Positions 10,701 through 20,330 of a stretch of 64,000 nt of DNA are shown here, piece by piece (position 1 is the stretch's first letter; each line of letters opens with the position of its first letter). Under the pieces are notes generated by a model that saw only the letters and a list, made by a program, of their open reading frames with translations, made no database searches and had not been told where the DNA came from. The DNA is from Nematostella vectensis (taxonomy: Eukaryota; Cnidaria; Anthozoa; Actiniaria; Edwardsiidae). The stretch lies in NCBI RefSeq assembly GCF_932526225.1, contig NC_064043.1, positions 9,901,821 to 9,965,820 of the forward strand. Direction: 5' to 3'. The position numbers were made by a program, and so were the translations under genes.

Positions 10701-12893
10701 TCTAAAATTAGAAGTGTCAAAATGAGAGCCTGATTTGTAAATAGGTATGACACGTGCAATTTTGAAGGCATCAGGTACAATGCCAGAAGAAAAGGACAGA
10801 TTGTATAATATCTCCAGAGGCCTTGAAATAATAGAGCTTAGTATTTTAAGAACTGTAATTGGAATGCTATAAGAACCACAAGCTTTACCTGATTTAATTC
10901 CTAAGATTATACTTCTAATTTCCTCTGTAGATGTGGGAGCTAGAAGAAAGCTGTTAGAATTAGCTGTTGGAAGAAATTCTGAAAATAAAGTGTTTACTTT
11001 TGGAATATTGTTGCTGATATTTCTGCCAACATTAGCAAAGAAGTAATTGAACTCATTTGCTATCTCATTTACATTGGTTAAAACCTTATTAGAAGATACA
11101 ATTTTTGAAGGTGTGAAATGAGCCTTAGGCTTTAGCACGACAATTTCTTTTATCCCTTTCCAGATATTTTTTATGTTAGATTTGTTAAAATTAAAGTACT
11201 TTTCATAGTATTTTCTCTTACTTATTGCTATTAAATGGTTCAATTTATTTCTATAGATTTTGTATTTTTCAAAATGATATTGATTTCTAGATTTAATAAA
11301 CTTCCTATAGAGCCTGTTCTTATAATTAATCGAAGTTCTGATGCCCTTGGATATCCAAGGTTTTGCTTTGAATTTAATTTCTTTTCTAGAAAGTTTTTTC
11401 ATTGGAACATGGGAATTAATTATTTCATTAGACTTAGCAAGAAAACAGGAAAAAATATCGTTAACATTATCCATACCATAAAACTGTAAAGACCAATCAA
11501 TTTGGCTAAAATCATTAATTAAAGCTTCCTGATCCAACCTAGAATAGTCCCTTTGGTAGAAGTCATTTTTTGAGACATTGATATTAATTGAATCTATTGT
11601 CAGAAAATTGGGAAGATGATCTGTTAAGGGATAAACAATATTGCCACTACAAGTTTTATGTTCGAGCGAGTTAAAAAATATATTGTCTATGAGCGTGGCC
11701 GAATGATCAGTTATTCTAGTAGGTTGCAAGATATGTGGCTGAAAAGAATATGAAAATAAAGTATTAAGAAATTCCCCTGTTTGTTGGTGGGAGTCTGAAT
11801 TTAATAAATTCAAATTTATGTCACCTGAAAAAAGGCAGAGCTTTCCCTCCTTACTGATTTTGTCCATGGTTTTATAGGAATGTTCTAAAAAGGGGTCAAG
11901 AGAACTATTTGGATGGCGGTAAATAACTCCACATAATATGTTTTTGCTACCCTTATTATTTTGTATTTCAACCCATAAAGATTCTTGTTGATCATTTGAA
12001 ATGGATAAGTCCTCCCTCAAAATGAAATTAAAAGAATCAGCTATAAATAAACCTACTCCCCCAACTGAAAATTTAGTCGGTTTCGATATATAAGTAAAAC
12101 CTGGGAGAGAACAATTAGCAATATGCTCTCTACAGTCAGAATGCCAGGTTTCAGATAGAGCAATTAACTTAAAAGGATGATTTAAAGTAGAAAGCATATC
12201 TTGTAATTTATCAAAGTTTTTTGAAATACTTCTTATATTACAATGAAGAAGTGAGAGCGATTTGTCTGATAAATTTGAAAGCTCATAAGACGAGTGAAAT
12301 TCATGGGGGGAGTAGTATTTTGAATTAATCTGACTAGGAATATTAATATCTAAATCAAAGTCACTTAAAAAGATGCGGCCTTACATTAAAGTAGGAGAAA
12401 CTCAGGCTGATAATGCTACCATCCGACACAGAGAGCAACCAGTAGCAGTCCAGGTTGTTGGCGTAATTTGGCGACTGGATTGTCGCGGACCATTCTGGCA
12501 CATTTCCTCCGCAGTTTGCGTCTGAATGTTGTAAATAGAGGAACAAACTCCAACAAATATTTGTTTTGCTTAAATAAGGGTAAAAAGTTTAAAGAAATCT
12601 TTACCATCTTAATTGAAACCAAATTTATCTGAATTACTATATTTTTAGAATGAGATGGAAATAATTTTAAAAAAAATTTTTCGCCGCTTTTTTACCCGAT
12701 TTCACCTCTTCAACTGGTATAAACGATGAATAAATATTACGTCATTCAATTTTTTGCCTTACTAAATAACATCGACTTTAGATGAACGATTATTCACTCG
12801 GAAATAAAAGAAAATACTACGCCTTATCCACATACCTGCGCTATGAGACGAGATTAATATCCATATTAGCAGCAGAAGCACCTTAATTTTCAT
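4705..12893 (-). CDS. Secreted CUB-domain protein, 5' part (four exons)
   Basis: Minus-strand exons: 12836-12893, 12385-12521, 5333-5516, 4705-4889; all junctions are GT-AG and keep frame. Exon 1 starts with an ATG followed by a signal peptide (MKIKVLLLLIWILISSHSA). Residues 23-126 form a CUB domain with four cysteines (C23, C45, C68, C91), the SPNYANN and CYW motifs near the first two cysteines, and DYVELYDG after the third. The domain is split after SYFN by an intron of about 6.9 kb. Exon 4 opens a second CUB domain (ICNVELNATSGFITSPSHPQ) and ends at LK before a GTAAGG donor; the remaining exons are not in this window. CUB domains mediate extracellular protein or carbohydrate binding. The family (tolloid-like, cubilin-like or other) cannot be told from this part. 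Confidence 0.8.
5084..5284. mobile_element. 201-bp MITE with perfect 28-bp inverted ends
   Basis: The left end 5084-5111 (AATAAACTACGTATTCCTAC...) and right end 5257-5284 are exact reverse complements over 28 bp. The interior has no ORF of note. It sits in the 443-bp intron between CUB exons 3 and 4. No clear target duplication was identified, so the superfamily is unknown. Confidence 0.8.
5517..6310. repeat. ~71-90-bp tandem repeat interrupted by a MITE
   Basis: Units built on CATACCAGGAAAGGTTAATG, an AATAGTTATCCAA core and ACTATACATATACGCTTTAC recur at about 5522, 5610, 5699 and 5770, and again after 6170. The inverted-repeat element at 5828-6170 interrupts the array. On the minus strand each unit carries TGGTATGATAG, and the splice acceptor of CUB exon 3 (TGGTATGTTAG before 5516) appears to be part of the first unit. 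Confidence 0.8.
5828..6170. mobile_element. Nested palindromic MITE
   Basis: Outer inverted ends CAGTCGTTTGACTAAAGGTT / AACCTTTTGTCAAACGACTG extend inward for about 45 bp (through CAACCGGCTTTGCGACTAC), flanked by TATA or ATATA on each side. Inside lies a second inverted pair, CCCTGGATACCAGAGGCTC near 5873 and GAGCCTCTGCTACCCAGGG near 5970. The reading frame across the inner palindrome is a by-product of this structure. The layout suggests one short DNA transposon inserted in another, or a long decayed fold-back element. Confidence 0.75.
6311..9149. other. Intronic DNA of the CUB gene, no gene seen
   Basis: This stretch lies inside the long CUB intron. I see no exon on either strand. A repeat at about 7380-7690 has several AATAAGCGCCCC-like motifs (near 7394, 7595, 7613, 7633, 7665), probably ends of a decayed transposon. 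A hairpin at about 8011-8077 pairs GTGTCAGGCCCTTTTA with a downstream complement around a 16-nt loop. The remainder is unremarkable AT-rich DNA. Confidence 0.5.
9247..9287 (-). other. LINE 3'-UTR stem-loop
   Basis: GCTGCCTAG at 9247-9255 pairs perfectly with CTAGGCAGC at 9279-9287 around a 23-nt loop (on the sense strand beginning CCAGATTAGC). The same stem-loop with a changed base pair occurs at 33434-33480. In LINEs of this type the 3' end is recognised by the element's own reverse transcriptase, so this is a candidate recognition structure. Confidence 0.75.
9402..12380 (-). CDS. LINE ORF2: APE endonuclease plus reverse transcriptase
   Basis: The minus-strand frame is open for 992 codons from an in-frame TAA at 12381-12383 to the stop at 9402; the first internal ATG is at 12197, but homology starts upstream at LLHCNIRSISKN. 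Endonuclease motifs follow in order: LSETW, IYRHPN, FSGDINLNLL, ITDHSATLIDNIF and PLTDH. Reverse transcriptase motifs include NFRPISLLSI, FLDFSKAFDTVDH, GVPQGSVLGPLLF and the catalytic FADDA box (FADDAN). The C-terminal region ends SIWNN...LPSFKAAIK. No stop or frameshift interrupts it, so the copy is young or under recent selection. Family placement is CR1/L2 within the Jockey superfamily; the exact clade needs a tree. Confidence 0.93.
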   Translation of the reverse strand, partial: GRIFLSDFDLDINIPSQINSKYYSPHEFHSSYELSNLSDKSLSLLHCNIRSISKNFDKLQDMLSTLNHPFKLIALSETWHSDCREHIANCSLPGFTYISKPTKFSVGGVGLFIADSFNFILREDLSISNDQQESLWVEIQNNKGSKNILCGVIYRHPNSSLDPFLEHSYKTMDKISKEGKLCLFSGDINLNLLNSDSHQQTGEFLNTLFSYSFQPHILQPTRITDHSATLIDNIFFNSLEHKTCSGNIVYPLTDHLPNFLTIDSININVSKNDFYQRDYSRLDQEALINDFSQIDWSLQFYGMDNVNDIFSCFLAKSNEIINSHVPMKKLSRKEIKFKAKPWISKGIRTSINYKNRLYRKFIKSRNQYHFEKYKIYRNKLNHLIAISKRKYYEKYFNFNKSNIKNIWKGIKEIVVLKPKAHFTPSKIVSSNKVLTNVNEIANEFNYFFANVGRNISNNIPKVNTLFSEFLPTANSNSFLLAPTSTEEIRSIILGIKSGKACGSYSIPITVLKILSSIISRPLEILYNLSFSSGIVPDAFKIARVIPIYKSGSHFDTSNFRPISLLSIFNQLLERLMYNRVIKFLDKYDILYKNQFGFRANHSTEHALLLITDKIQRSIEGGQYSCGIFLDFSKAFDTVDHKILLAKLYSYGIRGIAYEWFVSYLSNRQQFVSIGNVSSAPLPITCGVPQGSVLGPLLFLLYINDFNNCSNLFDFHLFADDANLFCADSSLTSLETKVNTDLYNINRWLCANKLALNISKTNFVIFRPAQKRLASSISLSINNNTIKQKNNIKYLGVVIDSFLNWKEHINQLSKKISRGVGIIAKLRYYVSPTILTQLYYSLIYPFLTYGAIIWGNTYESTIKPLFILQKKAVRIITFSSYIEHTSPIFRKLNILKSPDLIYYLNTIFMYKFNLNLLPTPFDSFFTTVASRHKYNTRLASKSSYCLPLPRTNYGKFNIRFKGASIWNNIKEPTKTMRLPSFKAAIKTSILENY

Positions 12894-14585
12894 TGGTGTT
12901 GTAACCATGACTAAAGCTGTTATTCTATTCCTGCTAAAAATCCGAAGCAGAGACAGTCACATGCATCGTTTGTATTCAATAGTAATACGAATGTTAGTAG
13001 AACCTTAAAGGATAATTTATGTGAAAAAAGAGCGTTCTTTGAAACTTTGTGAAAGTTTTGTGCTTATCAAAGATAGTATAATTCTTAAGGGAAAGAAAGG
13101 ATAGTATAATTCTTTATAAACGTTTTATAAAACCTTTTCTAACTTTTTCGGTAAAGTAAAAAGGCCTTCTTTTATTATGAAGATTGCTTACCTTTTACAA
13201 GAAAAGGGCAAATGTCTTCAGGATTGAGCAGCAAACACGTCTTTCCTATCCTAAACAAAGTTCGACGCTACGACGAAAGGGTTGTTATGCAATTTCTCAA
13301 AACTCTCACGTAATCTCAAGACAGTCGTCTCACTCCTTTCTTTGCCCATCCACACTTTCTTTTAAAAAAAATGTTTAAAAAACGAAAAGGAAACTGCCCG
13401 GTTATGCAAACGAAAATTAAGGCTAATTTCTTTGCCCAAGGAATTCTCTTAGCATTTGCTAGACACTGCACCTGTTACAGCGGCTATCTGAAGATTTCGC
13501 GAGGTATATCAAGCTCATATTACACTGCCTCGCTATTTGCCGGCGGGCGGCCAATTAACACGTCCTTTAAGGACACACTACAGAACTAGCTCATCAATAG
13601 ATAATAAGTTTAACCCACGAGCGGGTATTTAGTTCAAGTGTTTTAAAGTATTGTGACAAATGTGTATCAAATAAATCTTCTACTCGAATAAGATTGTCAT
13701 GTATGTTACACACTTGCGAGATCCTGAGGATTGGATTTCAATGAATAGTCATTATATAATTTATTTTTTGTAAAAACAATTTAATTCGTTTCACGTTATA
13801 ACAATATTTAGAGATCGTCGGGCATGTTTTGTGTCGATAACACAAATGCATCCATTGTTCTTGCTGCTATTTTAGTTAATATTTAATTTGGGTACTATAT
13901 GATTACAATCAATGGTCTATTTAGACCAAGCATACTGATTAATTATTTACCTCTTCAAAATCGAACAATGTCTTATTGAAGGAAATAAAATTGGGATAAT
14001 TTATTAACAAAAGGGGGTACCCAAAGACCATATTCTACCAAATATATTCTCGGAAGGGAAGTTGTGTAAACATTTAAAATCACAAGCGGCTGAAATATTG
14101 GAAGCTTTTAAATCAGTCTCCTGGGATTTTCGAACCCAGACATTTTACGTCTCAAAAGATATCTTAAAATATTCGAATACCAGTTTTTGCGCTAGCATTA
14201 AAAAAAAAAAAAACTGGGGCCAATTTAAAGAAATCTGACGCACATTTTTTTTTCAGCTAGAAAAACCGAAGCAATATTAACAAGGTACAATTAAAATATA
14301 CTGCTTTGTGTTGAAGGCGTTGACAAACCCCCCACTAGACGAAATAAATCAAAGGGCTCTGTGAGGCAACTCGTGAATGCAAATTTGTTTTTCTAGTTAT
14401 TTTCTTGTGTGCAAAAAAAAAAACATATGCAGGATTAATTTTGAACAAAGGATGAACACATCCAAGATGCTGGGAGTACATAACAATTTCCTTTCTTTTC
14501 GATGTGATGAAACACCAAGAACAGTTTGATTATTTATTATTATCATAAAAAGTAAAGAAAAAAAGGAAAAAACAATTAGACGTCA
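12894..14585. other. Non-coding stretch upstream of the CUB gene
   Basis: No supported gene. The region just above 12893 should hold the CUB-gene promoter on the minus strand. Short plus-strand ORFs around 13184-13589 have no recognisable domain and compositional bias typical of chance ORFs. Confidence 0.5.
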
Positions 14586-14657
14586 CAAGTAGGGATCGAA
14601 CCTCCGGTCTCTGACGTCTTAGACAAACGACAGAACAACTATACCACCGAGGCATTG
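14586..14657 (-). other. tRNA-Asp-like sequence (tRNA pseudogene or SINE head)
   Basis: Read on the minus strand, the segment has CTCGGTGGTATAGTTG (A-box/D-arm-like), a GTC at the anticodon position in a TTGTC context, then AGACCGGAGGTTCGATCC (variable loop plus B box). This resembles eukaryotic tRNA-Asp. The acceptor ends do not pair and the anticodon stem is weak, so it is not a functional tRNA gene. It is either a tRNA pseudogene or the 5' head of a tRNA-derived SINE. Confidence 0.6.
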
Positions 14658-15389
14658 CCGAAGTAACCTATGAGTAAAATTAGTTTTTATCCTAATTGGT
14701 ATCTCACCGTTCGAACTGCTTTTGCTAGCATGTCAAATTTCGCCCTATTCTCTCCGGAAACAGAAGTTAAATACCCGACATAATATTAATCAAGCTACAG
14801 TCATATGTATTTTAAGCATGTCAACATTCTAGAAATTCGCAAAATCGTTATTGATCGTTTCTTGATGAATAAGCGTGCTTGAACGAGTTTTGTTTGATAT
14901 TTAGCACTTAATTTATAAAAAAAGAATTATGGAAAAAACTTATGAAAGTCCATACTATTTTTTTTTTACCTGCAAACAGAGGCTTTCTTTTATTGCCCTG
15001 CAAAGAAAGGCCCTGCTAACAGAGGCTTTTCCCTTGTGTTTCTCTGACTTTAAAAGTCGCAGCTTTGGCTATCCACCCTTTCAGCACAAAATCACTCTTT
15101 CAGCAAAAATTCAAACAAATAATGCGAAAACCCAGAGATGCGAATCTTCAAGTACTAGAAGAAGGAGAATTAAAAGCTTTGCTAGCATTTTACTTGTTTT
15201 GTAAACTAACAACTTGAATTGGACTGAACCGTAGAAGATCGATTGACGTCAGTGACGAAGGCGCATGCGCACGCTCAACCCACATCGAAGACTTTTCTGT
15301 AAAAAAAAACTAGGTTATATATACTTTATGGCTATATCATGTAATGGCCGTAGCGGTCACAGGTCGATGACATGGCTCTTTTCAAGAGA
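14658..15389. other. Non-coding stretch
   Basis: No domain is recognisable. A plus-strand ORF of about 90 codons at 14929-15204 is unsupported by any motif. I see no RNA gene here. Confidence 0.45.
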
Positions 15390-16475
15390 CCATGATATAA
15401 GAGAACGAATCCCCGTGGCCCATGATAACGTCCATGAAAGCTATTTTTAGATTGCGCGAGCTTGTCAATCATAGCATCCATATATGGTTCATCGCGCCAT
15501 ATTTGGTTATTGATTAGCGCGAGCTATAGTACATTTTCCCAATTTTTTCCCTCTGCACTTCTTGACTTCGTTCGCTACCTGTTTTTATCCTTTTAGCTGC
15601 TTCTCATAGCTCATGATTACAATGCTACTTGTAGGATGGTGTCCTGGTATCTGTTAAGTTATCTAATGTTAAGTTATCTAAATGTTACATAAATATTGAA
15701 CGGGAAGACGTCGGGGAAACTGCGAGTTTGGAGTTCATTCAAAATGCATCAGGCCGACTCCTAAATTTTTTTTTTTCTCTTCAATACGGTGAGATGAAAA
15801 ACTTAGGCATTTTCAGTCTATGTTATGTATTTAAATACAAGAAGGCCTTTATTTTTCTTTGATTTACAATATTTTTAGATGTTGAATTCTTCACGCAAAT
15901 GTTCAGAAATCATGTCACTCAAGAAACCCTTGTCACCGGAATAAGATTTACTTCATTATGGAGACTTGAAATCTTTTATTTGTGAAATACCTGCCTTAAT
16001 TACCACAATATCGGTGTGAATATAATGGTATTAAGTTCTGGATGTATCGTTTTCATTAAAAGGGAATTGGAAGAGAACTGTAAGTTGTAAACACAGATTT
16101 ATGATTGATTGTTGTTTTACTTATAATTTGCGAATCAGCCGTGAAAATTTTTACTGGGGAAATTGATCCCCGAGCCTAAAATCACGCACTCTATGCATTT
16201 CATTGTCCGAGAAACGGTTGATTGGATCCAGCGTACGCTATGGAAGATCATTTTCACAGCGTTTGTAAAAAAGGATGGTTTTTTGGTCAAAAAGATTTCC
16301 ATAACAACCTCTGCCGGTTCACATCGCTCAAGATGTGATCGCGCGTTTGACTCATGTTGCTAGAAACGTGAGCGCTAACCAATCAGAGGCGTATCTAAAA
16401 ATAACTGCTTGTTCTAAAAATAGCTTTCACGGACGTCATCATTGGAACATACCCTAATACGGGGGATTCGTTCTC
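15390..16475. mobile_element. ~1.08-kb inverted-repeat element
   Basis: The left end (AAGAGAACGAATCCCC near 15399, then GACGTCC-like sequence and TGAAAGCTATTTTTAG near 15434) is matched in inverted order on the right (CTAAAAATAGCTTTCACGGA near 16415, then GGGGGATTCGTTCTCTT near 16462). The ends are imperfect, about 70 bp each. The interior has no transposase. It is a likely non-autonomous DNA transposon; the superfamily is undetermined. Confidence 0.6.
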
Positions 16476-16861
16476 TTACATCTTGCTCTCTTGCTCTTTT
16501 ATAGTACTTAACTTTAACCGGTAGTTGGTCACCGGAAGTTTACAGGAAGATCTAAAAATTGCTGTGTTTCGAAAGCACAGAAAGACCACAAAAAGTTTAC
16601 GGATGATCGATCCAACGATCTGACGATCGAGTGACACAGAAGTCCCTCCAATAACTCGTAAATGCTTTGCAAGCATTCATGAGTTAAAAATATATATATA
16701 TAATAGCCCTTAACACAGGGGGCCCAGGCTAGCAGCTTACCAAGGGCTGACTCTGCGTGTCCTTTTTGATGTAAATCACAATGAAGTTTTATCAAATATT
16801 CGGATAACGTCTGATTGTCTATATTTTTTGATAAACTATAGCAAACCGTCTAGACCTAAAT
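16476..16861. other. Non-coding stretch
   Basis: Two overlapping minus-strand ORFs lack recognisable motifs. I see nothing else besides a short (TA)n run near 16690. Confidence 0.45.
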
Positions 16862-16866
16862 AAAGC

Positions 16867-16916
<50 letters not shown>

Positions 16917-16990
16917 GTAATAATAATAAAAATAAAAATAAAAATAATAATAATAATAACAATAATAATAAAAATAATAATAATAATGGT
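16862..16990. repeat. (AAT)n microsatellite
   Basis: About 130 bp of AAT/AAA triplets. It directly abuts sequence that looks like a LINE 3' end read on the minus strand, so it may be the tandem-repeat tail of that fossil. Confidence 0.9.
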
Positions 16991-17560
16991 TTATTACCAG
17001 CGTATCCACTTATAAAAGGCTCATCTGGTATGAAAATATAACTAAAAACCTTATGAGTAGCGTTACCTATTTGCCTATCTACACTATGTATTTTATGTAC
17101 ATATATGCATGGTATCTATAGATTTACGCTCGGTCTTTAAGAAAATTCTTGCAAAGGTTACAGAAATGCTTTAGTCAGTACAGTTCCTAATGGGGGCTGG
17201 TAATGAGTTAAACAGTTTTGCTCATGAGTGCTGGAAGGTGTTCGCTAGGGGTAGAGTAACTAATCTGGTGGCTGCAGAAGATTATAAGTTTCGGGTAGGT
17301 CTAGCTATTTCAAGTTTCAAGTAAGAAGGCCAGTTAAAAGAGTACATAGCTCTAAAAGTGTTTCTAAGTAGTGAGTCATCTCTTAATTCATGTAAAGGTA
17401 GCCATCCAAGATTTAGAAGGTCTGATTTGCTGTTGACATATCAACACAAAACTGGTGGCCGCAAACTGGGTGTGCTGTAAACGATCAAGATGTATTCAGG
17501 TAAAAGATTAAAAACAGTGTCACAATAGCAGAGTTTTGATATCACAAGAGATTCAACTAA
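16991..17560 (-). mobile_element. Probable decayed LINE 3' fragment
   Basis: Minus-strand translation in broken frames gives segments with the flavour of a LINE C-terminal region, and the fragment ends in the AAT microsatellite at 16862-16990. Several stops interrupt it. The assignment rests on end structure and patchy residue resemblance only. Confidence 0.35.
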
Positions 17561-18370
17561 GTGTTTTCTAAGTTTAAAGGCAGTGAAGTCTTTTGTGTCT
17601 TTTTCAGCACCCAGAGCGATGCGTAGCAGCTTTTACTTGTTTCTTTAACATGTCCATAGCAAAGCATAGCAGCTTTTACTTGGTTTTGTTCATAGCAAAG
17701 ATTAGAAGCTTTTACTTGTTTCTTAACGTGTTCACAGCAAAGCATACTAACCCATATGATCATGATAATTGATTCTCACCTTCTACCCATTATCAAGAAA
17801 GCTATTATCCCATAGATTTCAAAAGGAGGTGACACTGGGACACTTGAAAGGGTTAGGTCTAAAGTAGTGATTCACTTACTTTGTGGGACGGGTATTATTT
17901 TTTACTGTGTTGTGAAGCGATAAAAACTCTGTATTCTACTAAAAACTAAAACTTGTGAGATAATAAGCCACAAAGAAAATGAATAATTATACTACCCTTG
18001 CATTATTGTTTTAACAAGAATTATTTTTAATTTTACACAAATCACAATTTCTTCTTCTGACTTCTTGTCACCTGATGCTGTAATTTGTAATTCCTCACCA
18101 CAGACACTAAACTCTGTCATGCAAAAGTGTTTGGGCTCGGAAGCAGCTGCTTATAGCATATAGCAGCTTTCCACGGGGTATCTCTTGCTGACAAAAAAAA
18201 AAACAACGAAAATGGGAGAGAAAAGAGACGCAGCACAGATAATCGACACAATCCGTACAATTGCATATAGAGGTGGTTTGAACTGTATCAATAGGAGACT
18301 TGCGCTAAGAGATCACATGACTTATTGGGTGGCATATTTGCCCACGCTCAGGCTTTAAGTGGCAAAATAG
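17561..18370. other. Non-coding stretch with short tandem similarity
   Basis: At about 17610-17745 a motif GCAGCTTTTACTTG/TTCATAGCAAAGCATA is repeated three times at 40-60-bp spacing. No coding evidence was found; the minus-strand ORF there is just the repeat read through. Confidence 0.5.
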
Positions 18371-18500
18371 CAACAACAAAAAGCAAATTATTTAGCACTA
18401 ACGAATAAAGCAAGAAAGATTTTTCTCAGAAAGGCTTTACAGTATTTTTCGTTGTTCTTTGGTGAGATGGGGGCAGTTCATTCTGTGTTTATTTATTTGG
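18371..18500. repeat. Dispersed repeat, copy 1
   Basis: CAACAACAAAAAGCAAATTA, then TTTAGCACTAACGA, then CAGAAAGGCTTT and a TGTGTTTATT end match a second copy at about 20101-20250 in the same order and orientation, with many differences. No coding capacity is visible. It is a dispersed repeat of unknown class. Confidence 0.55.
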
Positions 18501-19055
18501 AAATAAAATGTGAGACATATTATATGTATCCTGTATCCATTTACTACCAAAAGAAAAAACTCTTGGGGTATGAAGATTACAGTATCTCTGACTGGGAAGC
18601 ATGGGAGCTTTGCAGTAATGCTTACTTTTAGATGGTTACCTATTAATTTCATTTTATGTTTTCACCAGTCTTCTCCTGTGTTCATCTTTTTCATTTTATA
18701 CTATTTTACTATTTTTCTCTTTTAGAGCTTCTCTCATTTTTTAGATTGCTTTGTGGTAAGCAGCCCACCAATACCCCCTAACATGTTTTACGTATAAATC
18801 ACCACTTTTTCATATTCTAAATACAGTTGTGGGCTTTACTAAAATAGGATGAAGTCAAGAAAAGTGGGAGGGAATTTGGAAAGCTAGGTTGAGGTTGACA
18901 GATAATTGTTTTATGTAACACTGATCTTAAAATCTTTAACAAACCTATAGGCATGGAGAGGTGGAAAGGAGATAGTGTTTACAAACACTGTTAATGTTCT
19001 AGGAAGACACCACCACTACACTAGCCTATCAGCTTGCTAGAGCCCATAGAGCTAC
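18501..19055. other. Region 3' of MTIF3
   Basis: No gene seen. It lies just downstream of the minus-strand MTIF3 stop and presumably contains its 3' UTR in the 19000s. Confidence 0.4.
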
Positions 19056-19913
19056 TTATGCAGTCTCAGAACCATCACCTTGTGTTTGCGCCTTGGACTG
19101 TTGACTGACTGGTTTCAGGGTGCACCTCAACACCAAGGATCCAACAGATTTTGGCTGGCCGTCCAACACTCCAACCTCTTTGACACCATCAACAACTTTT
19201 TTCACAATCTCTAGCTTTTCTTCATCACTTATCTTATGATAAGGCTTCCTGGAAATCGAGAGTTTCACAGAAAAACCATGTTCCAGGAAACCATGTATTT
19301 TTTTGGTTTTCCATTGCAGATCTTGTGGTGCTATATGGCCTGTAATGGTAAGCTCCTTTACCTTGTTGCCTTGTGGAGAATGCTTGTGTTTCTTCTCTGC
19401 ATCGTACAAAGTTTTCCTGGAATACATTCGGCACACAGCAGCTCTGGTGCCCTTCTGGTTTTGTAACTCTACCAATTCGAGTTGTTTATCCTTTGCAGCC
19501 TGCAAAGCCTGTTGCAGGGGTATAGTCGCAAGTTTGTTACCATCTTCGTCTATAAGAACAACAGTTCTTGCTCTAATCTTTTCGTTTCTCGGCTGCTCAT
19601 GCAGACTTCTACTGCAGACTGTTCCACCAAGAGACAGGAATGCTCTCTGCTGTTCTCCATTCTTAAGAGATCGGACAATAACCTGTTTAGCACTCAAATA
19701 AGACAATCCAGCAAATATCGACAGATCCTTCCTCAGTAGTCTTATAGGTGGAGTAAGTTCTCGAGTGGAAACTGCCCGCGTAGTTTGTTGAAGCAGACAA
19801 GACGCACTTGACTGTGATTTCAAAATGGCGGCCACCCCAGCTCGTTGTCCACAAAAAGACTTGGTAAAGAATTGAATCCTGTACCTCACGATGCCTAGCG
19901 TTTTTTCCATCAC
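19056..19913 (-). CDS. MTIF3: Mitochondrial translation initiation factor IF-3
   Basis: A single open exon of 285 codons; human MTIF3 is of similar length. The first ~100 residues are rich in basic and hydroxyl residues and poor in acids, as in a mitochondrial presequence. The IF3 N-domain begins near RARTVVLIDEDGNKLATIPL and includes ALQAAKDKQLELVEL. The C-domain includes KVKELTITGHIAPQDLQWK and GFSVKLSISRKPYHKISDEE, ending VGSLVLRCTLKPV. IF3 binds the small mitoribosomal subunit and controls initiator-tRNA selection and subunit dissociation. The start at 19913 gives the longest frame; another ATG directly follows it. No intron is needed. A 3' tail rich in Gln/Ser/Thr follows the domain. Confidence 0.93.
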   Translation of the reverse strand: MMEKTLGIVRYRIQFFTKSFCGQRAGVAAILKSQSSASCLLQQTTRAVSTRELTPPIRLLRKDLSIFAGLSYLSAKQVIVRSLKNGEQQRAFLSLGGTVCSRSLHEQPRNEKIRARTVVLIDEDGNKLATIPLQQALQAAKDKQLELVELQNQKGTRAAVCRMYSRKTLYDAEKKHKHSPQGNKVKELTITGHIAPQDLQWKTKKIHGFLEHGFSVKLSISRKPYHKISDEEKLEIVKKVVDGVKEVGVLDGQPKSVGSLVLRCTLKPVSQQSKAQTQGDGSETA

Positions 19914-20100
19914 CTCATACTATTCGATGTGTGCGATAACAGTGTATTCAGAAAATATAACCCTACTTTCCCGCGTTTCTATGCTGGATCAAGTCACTCG
20001 TTCGACTTTTTCGGTTTGACCGAGTCCCTGCTCTCCTTTCCACAGGAAACCCAGCACAAGAATTTTTCAAATAATCGTAAAAGGTGACCTGCTCTAAGTA

Positions 20101-20330
20101 ACAACAACAAAAAGCAACTAATTAAGCACTAACGAGTCAGCCAGGAGTTTTTTTTTGTCAGTAAGGGCTTTCTTTTATTGAAATATATTATTGTGTCATC
20201 GCTCTCTGGCGTGATGGGCGCAACAATTTTTTGTGTTTTATTTGCCACCCCAAAAGTCACGTGATTCTTAGAGCCTCTTAGGTGAGGCGCTTACTGCTGC
20301 TTATATGCAAGAGGCGCTTATTTTAAAATC
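20101..20330. repeat. Dispersed repeat, copy 2
   Basis: This matches the copy at 18371-18500 (CAACAACAAAAAGCAACTAA, AAGCACTAACGA, TCAGTAAGGGCTTTC). It lies just upstream of MTIF3, so part of it may overlap that gene's 5' region. It ends near GAGGCGCTTATTTT, a motif also found in the transposon-end-like sequence near 7600. Confidence 0.5.

Larger units (their letters stand above)
9150..12380 (-). mobile_element. CR1/L2-type LINE, 5' truncated, ORF2 intact
   Basis: The element runs on the minus strand from about 12380 to a (GTT)n-like tail near 9150-9170. It carries an uninterrupted endonuclease/reverse-transcriptase frame, a ~250-nt 3' UTR with a 9-bp-stem hairpin at 9247-9287, and a short tandem-repeat tail as in the L2/CR1 group. 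Its 5' edge lies within a few bases of the donor of CUB exon 2 (donor GT at 12383-12384). I found no target-site duplication. No ORF1 is present, which fits 5' truncation during insertion. Confidence 0.88.

Noticed and set aside
14586-14657. A functional tRNA-Asp gene
   Set aside because: The ends do not form an acceptor stem, and the anticodon arm is poorly paired.
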